From the NCBI RefSeq assembly GCF_014529535.1, contig NC_050735.1, positions 4,785,739-4,849,738 of the forward strand: a DNA stretch of 64,000 nucleotides, given 5' to 3'. The DNA comes from Bradysia coprophila. Taxonomy: Eukaryota > Arthropoda > Insecta > Diptera > Sciaridae. The notes below the pieces were generated by a model. That model saw only the letters and a list, made by a program, of their open reading frames with translations. It was not told the origin of the DNA and did not search any database. Position numbers and translations under genes: made by a program. Below, piece after piece: positions 10,989 to 23,298 of the stretch. The first letter of the stretch is position 1, and each line of letters begins with the position of its first letter.

Positions 10989-13900
10989 CAAGTTAAAGAT
11001 CGAGTTAATAACCTTAACCTTTTACCGACTTCATCTACGCCAAAAATCAAAAGTTAGCTCAAGCTAACAGCTAAGCGAACGGCGTCCTACTTACCAAAAT
11101 GCATGCAAGATTTTATTAAAGTCTGTCGAAAATACCTCGATCAAATCAAGTACAATAGAGATACGATAACTATATCCTAATGCCTTGCCGTCTGTGACAA
11201 ATGAATATTGCTTCTAAATATATGTTCGAATTAGGCATATTGAATGATGCTTGCACCACAATCACACTACGAACAAAACGTTTGCATTCAAAATGCAATT
11301 AAAATAAATTTTGAACCACATAACTTCGTCGACAAATCGGTTTGCAATAATTTAAATCCAACGCATTATACCAAGAAAAACAATTAAAACTAACTCATAC
11401 AATGTCCAAATAAGTTAAATAAATTGTCAAACAGTTCATTACATCACAGTTTAATATTTCAAATATTAATTGTAAAATGCATCACATATACTCTTGCGAC
11501 CTCTCCACCATCTTCAAAAGGCCTAGCAAAATATAATATGGTCAATGGTCACTCTAAGATCAAAAATCTGATCATAAAAATCATTGAATGAATAAAGCGA
11601 TAACATTGATTCTACCATATGGAGAAGTCTAGTTGAGTGATGAGGTTTCGATGATGTGTGTCGTCTGTCGCTGTTAACTGGTTTTCAAATGCCCAAAAAT
11701 ACAAACATTTTTATCAGAAAAAGAAGCTTGGGTGTATAATTACGGCAAGGATTTAATAATGTTAATCGTTTTGCCGAAAAATTTTTATTACAAAATATCG
11801 ACGGCTGTGGTATTGGTTCGAGTATTGTGTTAGTTACGGTAGTGGCGATGTGATGTACCTCCCCTAAATCATTTATGATCATTAGGACTTAGTCGGTGTT
11901 TTCTAGTTCTTCTTCCTTGACAATTAGCGAGACTGCAATGAGCAATATTTGCTCTGTATTCCCTTACCTTCTAACGACCTTCGCTCACAGTTTTCATCTT
12001 CTCGAGTCGGTTACCCTTCAGTTCAAAATGGACCGTTAAAATACTGATTGTCTTAAGCGTGAATATTTACCGACGATAGACATGTCACTACTATATCTAC
12101 TTACTATGAGTCTATTACTTCCTTTGTTCGGAGTATCGGGCTCAGATCTTTTTTCATTAGTTTTGAATATAAGAGTTATATCGCCAAATCTTCAGTTTAC
12201 CGTTTGATCATATTGTTTTTCCAAACTCCTGTCGCGTAGCAAATATTGGTCCAATTGAAAAACTAATTACTTTTCCGGAGTCCTGAGGTGATTTGCTATA
12301 CGCTAACATTTTATTTGACTAAAATCCTCCGAGAAAGATTTAATAATTAAACGACACATATTCGCGACATAGCGAAGCATTTTTCTATTGATAAGGTAAA
12401 ATAATAGTCGACGATAAAAAAGGATTGCCGTAGTATCGTTCCAGATGCTGTTCCAGTTGGGCCCTCAGAAAGAAGGAAAAAATCTACATTTTGGCACCAA
12501 ATTTTTTTCCGGACTTCTGTAGGCTTGCAGCACAAAAGTACTGGGTTTATTTATATGTGCAACGATAGTGGGTGAGGCCAGTTATAACATCCTATACTCA
12601 GTTCCGTGGAACATCGAAGCTGCAGAGAAGGCGGACTCTCTGAACATTCACTATGTTTTCAGTCATAACTCTCGTTGATCTACTAGCACCAAGCGGTGCG
12701 TATACTCTACCTGTAGGTCTTTCCAAGGCCGACATTCGTACAACATTACAACAATTGAAACTAATTTTTTCTTGAGCAATTGCCGAAAAACTGTCTTCCG
12801 CACCCTCTGACATGTCTTTACTTTTGAACGCTTTTCACAGAAAACAACTTTTTTTTTAGAAAAAGTGAAAGATACGTGTTTCCTAGAATTGAAAGATGAA
12901 TCCAACGAGCTATCACTCATTAAAATCGGAGACCGCTTGTTTCCCAATCAAAAAGACGAAATCTACTACTTCCCCGCTCAGTTGGTCATCACCACAGATA
13001 TCAGATGACACAGTTCTACATAAATGATCTTCGGTCGTCTGTAAAAGGTTAAGGAAATTGGTTTTACATGACGTCAAAATATTTACGTAAAAAACCGACA
13101 AAAAATAATTTATGAAAGAAGAGCAATCCGGCATAACATGTGTACAATGTGGACAATGTGATTGCCATTCAAATCCGATAATAAACAGCATGAGAATTAA
13201 CTTTTATATATTGTTATCAACATCATAACTACATCGGCATCTCATTATATCTAATGCCGTTCATTAGATAGAGTTATAATTTTTATGGATGGGTACATAT
13301 ATCTTTGCATATATATCACAGCTTCTCTTCAACAACACACTACAATCATTCGTCATCTCATTTTATCGTTTTAACACAATATGAAACCACAGATATTTTC
13401 ATTATATACTCTACTATCTATCGGATGAGGGTGTATGAAAACGTTATCATCTCAAATCGTCTTTACAACTTTGCATGAATTGAATACCATATTGCTAATG
13501 TGTGTCGACCCGAGGTACATGCATACCTGAAATCGTTTAAACATTTCGTTAATTTGAATGATTTTTTCGTGAACAAACTTTTTTTTAGTTGGTTTAAAGC
13601 CATCGCGGAGTTTAGATCACAATTCTGAGTTGTGATAAAACTAGTTGTACGAAGTCGGAACCGGTATATGTAATATTGAATTTCGATGATTTGATGATCG
13701 CAAAAAAATGAATTTTTAAAGAGTTGAGTGATTGATTTGAGAATTGTCTATAATAAACACAAACGTTAGATCTTTAGTGGTACTTGCAAGGTGTAATTAG
13801 TAACATGAAGAGAATTCTTTTTTTGTATCGCAAATTGTTTTTGTGTAGATCAAGTGCGAAGGAATTTTGTTTTGACGACTTGGTGATCAAAGATCTAACA

Positions 13901-15403
13901 AATCATTTTGCCCTTCCACTGTATTAAAGTGTATACAAGTTTCAGAAAGGTCATTCCCCATATCGGAATTTAAAAAAAAAAAACTTTTTTTTGTAAAAAA
14001 AAGTTCAAGACGGACATTTTACGACTTAAATAGAAGTGAGTCTCTGAATTGTGATTCCTTGTTTTCGATGTGAAGAACCTGTTTCAAGCCCAAAATCTCT
14101 TATCATAACCTGAAGTCGTAGTATTCTCTTCTTTTTTTCGGTAAATCTGTAGTAAAAATAAATTAATTTCGTTCTGAATTTGTCGAATGACGCATTCGTT
14201 TCTTTCAAAAATCAATAAAACCATAAATAATCCCTAATAATATTGGTTACACGAGTCAAAGAAATGTTTCTTTAAATCTTTTTGGATCGGATTTCATCAT
14301 CTAAAATATAAAGTTTATTGTCTTTGAGTCTCGGTTTAAAAATAGAATAGTTTAAAAACTGTATAGTGAAAGAACACTTTCGTCCTGTATAACAGTGTAA
14401 GATGATACGATAGTGAAAATTTGGTTTTGTCAACTTTATTTGCACAAGACGAATATAAAATTGTGATTAAATCTACTACTGGACTTCCAGGAATAATTAT
14501 AAGGCTTGTATGTACTTAGTCCAGTCACTGGACTCCAGTGGGGTTCTTTTTTATTATGTCGGCAAAATGTCACCTTTCGTTCTAGATTAAAATATCATTT
14601 TTCGCCTTTTCACTGGAGCAAATGATGTAAATGGCTTGTCCATAATTTTCACAAAAGAAGTCACATTTTCAAAATTTGCAAGGCTTTTTCGAAAATTTCT
14701 CAAATTTCAGAAAAATTCTCAGAAAGTTCGAAAAATTCCGAAAAAATTCTAAAAAATATTTTCGATATTTTTCGGAACTTTTTCTGAGTTTTCAGAATTA
14801 AACTTGTCAAAAATAAGCCCTGAATAAGTCCAAACTATAAATTTAGCCGCTGATGCGAGGGCTTTTTTTGGGAATTTAAATCTAAAAATCCAATAAAATT
14901 TTGAAAATTCAGAAATGTAGGAATTGTAAGAGAGTTTTCAGAGTTTTATGGAATTTTTAAGAATTAAACTCCTAAAATAGGCACCGGCGATGGCTTTTGA
15001 GAAAAGTCCTCGCCTGCCAAACGTTTTGCACTACAGAACAACCGTTTTCTCGATAATGTGATGTTAATTTCTTTGTCTTTAATTCAGTTTTTATGGAAAA
15101 AGTTTTCCAGTTGCACTGTGAATTTATAAGCTATAAATCGTTTTAACTATTGTTGCGCGATCGGTTGCTTCATTTACCATTACCATTCCAAAAACCGAAA
15201 TTTATTTCAATCGACCTGATTTTATGAAAAAATGAAACTCCTTTTGTACCAGAACATTTCAATAGTTATTTGTTCACCGAAGAAAAAAGTTAGAAATTTA
15301 ATTTTAATTTCGAAGGTGTTGTCACAACCCACCAGAGAAATAGTTATTTGTTCAGCGAGGGGAGAAAAGTTGGAAATTGCATTTCGAGGGTGTTATTGCC
15401 ACA
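10989..15403. other. Intergenic AT-rich DNA, no gene seen
   Basis: I find no coding sequence. Small frames around 11685-13191 on the minus strand lack family resemblance or codon pattern. At 14690-14770 there is a degenerate tract of TTTCTCAAATTTCAGAAAAATTC-like short repeats. At 15262-15400 a segment of about 75 bp containing ATAGTTATTTGTTCA and GAAAAAAGTTNGAAATT is repeated twice in tandem, adjoining the foldback element that follows. Confidence 0.45.
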
Positions 15404-15773
15404 TAGTCTAGAAGTTAACGACCAACGTTTACAACTCAATTTTTGACTTTACTCATTCTCAAACTTATTGTACAACGTGCTATAAGGGGAGCTTTATTCC
15501 TTATTGACTAACTGTGGATTTACATAGCAACGTAAAAGTGACAGATGCAAAAATTTTCTCATACGGCAACTCGAAATTTCATTCATAATTTTAATTTTAT
15601 GAATGAAATTTCGGGTTGCAGTATTTAAAAAACATTGCATCTGTCACTTTTACGTTGCTATGTAAATCCACGGTAACAACAAAAGCTCTCCTTAAAGCGC
15701 ATTGAACAATAAGTTTGTGAATGAGAAAAATCAAACACTAAGTTGTAAACGTTGGTCGTTAATTTCTACACTA
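15404..15773. mobile_element. Long-armed foldback miniature element
   Basis: An element of about 370 bp in which almost the entire sequence pairs with itself. The outer arms carry TTAACGACCAACGTTTACAA and its complement, the inner arms a 30-plus base match around TTACATAGCAACGTAAAAGT and its complement. The centre is a palindromic TTCATTCATAATTTTAATTTTATGAATGAA-like segment. No coding. The exact ends are uncertain; a TA or ACA flanking duplication is possible. Confidence 0.7.
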
Positions 15774-18229
15774 ACAGTATAGCTAGGACCACAAGTCACC
15801 AGAAAAAAATGCAATTTTAAACTATTTTCTCGAGGTAATCACCACGTTTTTCACAACAAAGGCTTCTGAAGTTTCAGGGGAGGGTAGAAAATGACTATTA
15901 ATGACTATTTTCTGCGCTGTGAAAATGAAATTTCCTATTTTTTCCCGAGATCAACACGACGTTTTTCACAATCAGGGCTTCCAAAGTTTCAGCTTTTATC
16001 CTTGCCTGCGCTGTATAAATTAATTTCTCGTGTCGGCTGCACCTCGGATCAACAAAATTCCCACGAAAACTCAACTTCTATTCGAAAAATTCTTTATCGA
16101 TGATCATTTCGATTTTCTATATCTATCATTGAGATATGCATGAGCCTAAAATTTTCTTTATGGGAAAGGTCTGTTTGTGACATAACTCTCCTCATTTCTG
16201 AACAACATTTCGACCAACATTTCCAGAGACATTTCCTATTTTCTACTTTTTCACTTCGAAATAAAAATTGAATTTCTTCCCATTTCCTCCCATTTCTGTT
16301 ACTCAATGGCTTACATATGTCCTTGTCTTGGCATTTCTTCTCCATAATTCCTTATCGAATCATTGAAACCACTTCGATTGAATGTGAGCAAACGTAAATG
16401 GACAACATGTTTTGCTTTATAACCATACACGAGTTGGCATAAATTTAAGAAATATTATCACCTTTACCTACATATTTGCCAAAAATTTACCCGAAATTAG
16501 CATTCACTTATACACACATTTCCCTATTATATTATCTGTATAACCGGTGTTAATCGATTCAGTCATCCAAAAACGGAAGAATTCATAAATTCATATTGAC
16601 TTCGTTTTGTAACGGTTACTGTAATTAAGCTTATATCCATTTAAACAATCGATTGATTAATTTTTATTTGTATATTTACTGTGAGCAAATAGAACACTGG
16701 CTAGCGTTAAAGGTGATTTTGTGACCATCATAGATCAATATTATTTATTAAGTGCGCTCTTTACAAATTTAAACAAAACTCTTTACAAATGAATTTGGTC
16801 AAATGTTCGACATTTTATGGCAAATTGAAAACTAAAATCGTTTAACGTTCGTCTAATAATGAAATTACATTTTTTTTTTCGATGTTGATTGTATTGATCT
16901 ATCATTTACGTTTCTCCCACGCTTTTGACAATGGACTTTAATAACATTGTTTGATGCAGCATCAAAATATAACACACCAGCTACTTCACGATCTTCGTTC
17001 AGTGTATAATAACGTTCCCACATTGTACTTAATACCAGAAAAAAAAAACTTTTGTCGATTACAAAAATATCAGTGACATGTCGTGTGCATTACACACATA
17101 ATGTGAAAGCAAAGATGAGGCTACCGGTGCCGGTGGCGCTAATATTTTACAAAATGAGTTATGTGATGGTTATGTAGTTATAGTAGAAATACTTCTAATT
17201 ACTCCTTGTGAGACAAGCGACGCAACTAATTATATCACAGTTAACGTTTCACCGACGGGAGGCATATCACTAGAAAATTCGAATTGATATTCGGGAATAG
17301 AAGTTACCTCTTTTGATCTTCAATATTTTGTCATCCATTTGATCTGTATAGAGCAGAGAGAACCCAAATGGCTTGACTATGAATTCGAAGTTTCTAGAGT
17401 AACTCCTTGTGATCTATCAGCCTTCGAGGGAACTATCAATTCTCGGGGAACTACAAGTATTCTGAAATAGAAGTGATATGAGAATCCTAAGTACTTGCGA
17501 ATTTTTTCCCGGTATATCGATTAATTCACGATTCGAATGTCACAGATTCGTTTTCAGTGTCAGACATGTTCATTGGGTTTTTCCTAATCGTCTAGTCTAT
17601 GCTGCTAGTTAACAATAGTCAGCTCTAGCACTAGTCAACATATTTCTAATGCGTCACAATCGTGATACTAAAAAATATCAATTACAAGCGACACCGATGT
17701 TCTAATAGGTCAATCATACGATTTACAATTCACAATTGTAAAATCTCTCTAAAATATAAGTATGCACAACAGGCTCATTTGTGGCTTAGGTGTTTGGAAA
17801 ACATCATCTTTCCTGCCCATCTTATCCTATGAATGCTTAAGATAAAGAGAAATTAATCCTCGATAATTATGGCTCGAATGCATGAGTTTTTCTAGACTGC
17901 TACTACCCTCGAATCCTTCGATTGCAATAAAAGAGTGGATGAAAGGGAAAGATCTTCAATTTGGGATACTGGAAAGCTCTTGTCACTTGGCACCTTTCAT
18001 GTCTTATAGACTTTGTCTATAAGGCACTGTTGTCTATCAATAAGTTCCACTAAAAGATCTAGCTGGTTTTGTGAAGTAAAATCTACGAATGTAGTGTAAC
18101 AAATGGTTTGAATGGTTATGGATGTTGCAGATTTATTAGTTTAATTTAAAAAAAATTGAAACGAGTGCCAATGCTTCTGGTTGTGATTAATAATAATAAT
18201 TGAAAGTGGAAACGTAAAGTGATATTGCA
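15774..18229. other. Intergenic DNA upstream of the first TRPA gene
   Basis: No gene seen. At 15800-16000 a segment containing CACAA(C/T)..GGCTTC..A..GTTTCAG occurs twice. At about 17767-17830 the sequence CAGGCTCATTTGTGGCTTAG and following bases resemble the 3' tail of the non-LTR relic at 26900-26955, suggesting an old 3' end of the same retroelement family. The last few hundred bases should contain the promoter and 5' UTR of the TRPA gene. Confidence 0.4.
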
Positions 18230-21200
18230 ATGGAGAATTTAGGATATAAGGAAGGTTCAGCAAAGCCAAGGCGACCCCGTCTGCAACGACGAATTAGTAA
18301 AATTGATCGCGATGATTTGCCGCTATCATCAGTTCAATCCAGGTACATAGATTTCTAAAAACATTTCAAGCCTGTACAACAGCATGTACTTTGCCATACA
18401 ATTTCGATTTTATTTGTTCGATTATCTTGTAAAGAAAAACTTCCAAATCAACCGAACTTTGGCGAGACGTAGTTCGGATGTAGTGGAAGTTTTAGAAACA
18501 CAAACTAAAGTCAAATAATTTTCCAAGGTACAAAAACGCATCACCAAAATTAATGGTTCGATGGCGTACCGATCCGAATGCTATGCTGGAACAGCAATTT
18601 CCCCCCGACGGTTTCGAGTACATGGAATGTGGTCCTTCGCCTCCAGCTGAAAATGTTCCGATCAACATGTACGACAAGTTCGAAGAATCGGTATCCGATT
18701 TGAATGTTCAAGTGTGCAAAGAGACGATTCGGAATAGCTTAGTCGAACAGATGAAGGCGTGTGGTGGCCGAACAAAACTGCTGGATGATATCGAACATGG
18801 ACAAATTCTGTCCACGAATGTGGTCAGTCGATTCGAGAATGCCATTAAATTGGAGAAGAACATTGCATTTCTGTGGTCGTGCTTCTTTAAGCGATGGGAT
18901 TTATTGGATGGATTATTGAATGTTGGAGCTGATGCAACGTTCTACGATGCAAATGGAATATCTGGGTTACATCTGGCTGCATATTCGGGATGTGTAACGT
19001 GCACAAGTTTACTTATTGCGAAAGATATCGACGTTAATTTACAACCAAAATCGTACACTCCATTACACTTCGCGGCGTTTAACAATTCAACTGAAACGGC
19101 CAGAATGCTAATCAACAATGGTGCGTCCATACAGACGTGTACAGTAAAACAAAATTGTGATGAATCATTACTGCACTGTGCTGTTCGTGCGAATGCCGTT
19201 CAATGCATTCAACTGTTTATTCAAGAAGGAGCCGACGTTAATTCATTGAAACCGAATGGAACAAATCCCATACACTTGGCTGCTGATTTAGGGCTGTCCC
19301 AGAGTTTAAAGGCATTACTGGATGCGCCAAAGGTAGATCCGAATATTCGGATTTGCATTCGAGAAAAAGAGTCCACGGCATTACATCTAGCTGCAGATGA
19401 AGGCAATGCGGAATGTGTGAACTTATTGCTAGCCAAGGGTGCCGACGCTAAACTGAAAAACCATAGAGGTAAGTTCGTAACACACTCTGATACAAGTAAA
19501 GTTGACTTTTTTTAACCCATACTTGATGTCTGACCGCTGGTACATTTTATCCTAACTTCAACAAATGACTTTGCCATTCCAGGCTTTACACCCTTACACT
19601 TAGCAGCACGAACGTCCAGTTTGGAATGCGTCGAATCTCTTCTTCGAAACGGAAACGCTAATCCAAACAGTGAAGATTTCGATCAAAGGACACCACTGCA
19701 CGCTGCTGTTGGAAAATCTGATTACTCTTTTGATATATTGGAGACCCTCATTGCTTGGGGTGCAAACATAAATCACAAAGATGTGTTTGGCTTTACCGCA
19801 TTACATTTAGCCGCTCTGGATGGTTTAGCACATTGTGTGGAAATGTTGATCTTCCATGGCGCCGATGTGACAACCAAATCTCGGAAAGGAACAAGTGCAT
19901 TGAATGTCATCACTCGTAAAACTCCACAATCGCTGGCTATGATTCATCATAAATTGGACGCAGCAATTTCACTTCATGAGTCACAAGATACATCCACGCG
20001 TGAAGTCGAATTGGAACTGGACTTTAGACAATTGATGCAACATTGTCATCCTAGAGAAATTTCCTTCCTGCACACATTCATTGACGAAGGGCAAAAAGAA
20101 TTCCTGGAACATCCGCTATGTTCTGCGTTTCTTTACATCAAATGGGGAAAAATTCGGAAATTCTTCATTGTACGCTTACTGTTTTGCTTCATAACGGTGC
20201 TGTTTCTCTCGTTGTATGTGCTCACCGCATTGGCACACAGCTGCTACAACGGATCAAAGGACATGAATGAAACGCTTAAAGATCAAGAATTGTGCCAAAA
20301 GCAGTCCATTCTCGGCGACATGTTGAGGAAAAATCCGTTCGTCATCGAAATGCAGTGGTGGGTTCTGGTTGTGATCATTATGGTGGAGATTATTCGAAAA
20401 CTGTACGGATTGACGGGGTATTCGTCAGTGAAGCATTATGTGACGCAAATTGAAAATATCATTGAATGGTTCGTCATCATCAGCGTCTTTCTTACTTCAT
20501 ACATCTACAACAATCGAACGGATACGTGGCAAAATCACATAGCTGCCTTTGCTGTCCTCCTGGGTTGGACGAATTTGATGTTGATGATCGGTCAACTTCC
20601 CGTTTTCGGTGTGTATGTGTCGATGTATACGAAGGTACAAGTGGAATTTGGGAAGCTATTTATGGCCTATTCTTGCATGCTCATTGGATTCACCATCAGT
20701 TTCTGCGTCATATTTCCCGATTCACCAGTGTTTTCCAATCCATTCATGGGATTTATAACCGTTCTAGTTTTGATGATCGGGGAACAGGATTTATCTCTGC
20801 TAACAAATGAACCCGACGGAACTGACCCTCCAGTGTTACTAGAGATCAGTGCGCAGATCACATTCGTTTTGTTTTTACTGTTCGTCACTGTTATCCTGAT
20901 GAATCTTCTCGTTGGTATCGCAGTCAACGATATTCAAGCATTGAAAAAAACCGCCGAACTATCAAAGTTGGTACGACAAACTGAACTGATTCTTTACATC
21001 GAGTCAGCTCTCTTCAAAAAATACCTACCGGCCTGGCTGCGGAAAATCTTACATAACACAGCTCTCGTGTCACCGCAAGCATATCGGGCAGTTTTGTGCT
21101 TGAAACCGCTAAATCCCGGAGAGAAACGTTTACCTAAAGACATACTCATGCGAGCGTACAACGTGGCCAAAGAACGTAAATTGGCTGAGAACACCAGTTC

Positions 21201-21489
21201 ATCATCGGATCTACAAGATCCGTTGAGTCATTCGGAGAAATTCAAAGACAACAACAATGTCAAGGCATTACCAGCGCCTGATTCGGATTCAGCTTTGGAC
21301 ACGGTCAGTTTGTGTGCGTTAACGTCTAAGATGGAAGACAATGCCGAACGGCTTGATTCGCTGACGAAAGAGATACGAGAATTAAAATCGGCTTTGCATC
21401 AGAATGATCATGTAATCGATCAGTTGCTACTGTTTTTGGCTAGTCAACAGCAGAAAAACGGTGGTAGTAATAAGAAGAATAGCGCATAA
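18230..21489 (+). CDS. pyx: TRPA-family cation channel, Pyrexia-like, copy 1
   Basis: A TRP channel of the TRPA subfamily. In Drosophila, Pyrexia is a heat-activated channel at the neuronal plasma membrane. Exons: 18230-18342, 18528-19468 and 19583-21489, 986 residues. The N-terminus starts MENLGYKEGSAKPRRP. About nine ankyrin repeats cover roughly residues 140-500, with typical GxTPLHLAA / ALHLAA motifs. The transmembrane region runs from S1 near residue 545 to S6 near 803. A pore loop with MIGEQDL lies near 750, followed by MNLLVGIAVNDIQALKK, the TRPA S6 and post-S6 signature. The C-terminal about 60 residues (LTSKMEDNAERLDSLTKEI onward) are a heptad-like coiled coil, which in TRPA channels supports tetramer assembly. 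Poly(A) signals at 21685 and 21729. A second, closely similar gene follows at 28254. Confidence 0.95.
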
Positions 21490-21684
21490 GATTGTGCAAC
21501 GATTGATTGATTGATTTGATTTGAACTATTCCATCGAATGAGTGAAGTGAAAAGAATATTTCGGCGCACATTTTGAATGTTTGAAAAAATTTTCTTTTCA
21601 ATTTTGTAATTACAATGTTGGTTTAAAAAAATATTGGATGTGAGTAATGTATACGAGACGATAGAATTTACTGGGAAAAATATA

Positions 21685-21734
21685 AATAAAAGATTATAAA
21701 ATCTCGACACATTTACAGAATGTAGAATAATAAA
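21685..21734 (+). promoter_or_regulatory. Polyadenylation signals of TRPA copy 1
   Basis: Two AATAAA hexamers, at 21685-21690 and 21729-21734, lie about 200-245 bp past the stop codon. Either could define the transcript end. Confidence 0.5.
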
Positions 21735-23151
21735 GATAATAATGATGATCAAATAGCAGCTTTTTTATCTGTTGCAGACAAATTTAATTATTCTGAAGTG
21801 AAATTCCATATATAAATTTTCGTTTCGTATATTGCCGCTTGCCGTAACATGCTTATCAAAATTGGATGAACGAATTGTCTTTCGTAAGAGCTTTTAAAGC
21901 TTTATTGCGAACCATCATGTAATGAAACAGTGCAACGATAGACAAACAGACATAGACTGGCTGATTTTAGCGCGTTATATGGTGGTAAGTATCCGAACGA
22001 TATGAAAGTTCTCAATTTTCTTCAGATCTTGTTATCAACAAAAACAATAAGAATGGAGAATGAGCTTTGCGTAACATTGTCTTATGTGATAAATTTCATG
22101 GCCATTGGCCCTGGTTGCATTTAGATTGGCCAAGAAAAATTTTTACAGGAGAAATTACAAAAAAAATCGCTTTTCCCGTGCAAGGATTTTTAATTTTCGA
22201 GATCGTAAAGTGATGATGCATATAACGGTGAATGATTTCTCTGGGATATGAGAGGAAGCCATTACTATTGATGAGGGTTAATAGTTTAAGAATGAAGATT
22301 TAAAATGGCATTAAGCATGTTAGAGAACAAGATCTCCATTCAGCCTGTGTAGGTCAGTTACCGTTCCCGACCATGACTCATTTCAACCAAAAATTTCGAC
22401 TTTCGACTTTCCATCGTATATAACAACTACAAATTTTGAGTTTTGGGTCCGACACTTACTGTTTACTGATTAAATATTCAATTCTTCACGGTGAATGAAG
22501 TTAATAAATAAATAGCTGATCCGCTAGCATACCGAAATATTCACTTTGTAGCTTTGTAGGTAACAAACACTAATGTAGTGTTAACGAAATTGATGTCAAT
22601 GGAGCGTCATTCTACAAACTCTTCATAACTTCCAGCTTTGAATTGGCTCATCACAGAAAAATCGGATTATATCGCTGACAATGACGACGCTCTTGTCGTA
22701 GCTGTCAAAACCGGAAGTACGAAACTTCAGTTGATTGTCTTTCATTATTGCGTTTTTCTCAAGACGGCGCTGAAGACGAACTACTTCTAGAAGTATTATG
22801 GTCGAAATGCTCTGCAGGATATAAATACAAATTTTATCATATTTCGCAGAGAACTACAAGGAGAGAAAAGTTAAATTCGACATGTTTTCTGATTTGGGGA
22901 GTTGTTGTAAATGATTCCACACAAAATTTATTGGAAATCTAAATTATTTATTTTAGTATTTCATTCTTGTTACGAGCGCGTGCCTAACCAACATTCAGAA
23001 AATAAAAATCTAGATTCTTATTTTTTCAACGAAATTCATTCAAACCACAACAACTCTCAAATCAGAAAACTTGCCGGATTTCACTTTACTCTCCATGTAC
23101 GAGTCAACTAGTCAACAAGAAAAAAAAAGTTAGAAAAGGAATCCGATCAAC

Positions 23152-23298
23152 GCACTTCCAGCAAAAGTGCTATTAATGACAACTGCCAAATAGACTACTA
23201 TTTTGTATGCAATTTTATCCCCACTCTTTTTACAGTGTAAAATTTTGCACTGTCAAGTTTAAGTACCCTATTAATAGTACCGCTTTTGGTTGAAGTGC
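23152..23298. mobile_element. Small inverted-repeat element
   Basis: A 147-bp element with imperfect terminal inverted repeats: GCACTTCCAGCAAAAGTGCT at the left and the complement of GCACTTCAACCAAAAGCGGT at the right, both followed by TATTAAT. Internal pieces (AACTGCCAAATAGA, ATTTTGTAT, CACTGTCAAGTTT, GTACCCT) recur in the same order at about 33175-33483, where another repeat is inserted in the middle. No coding. Confidence 0.65.
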
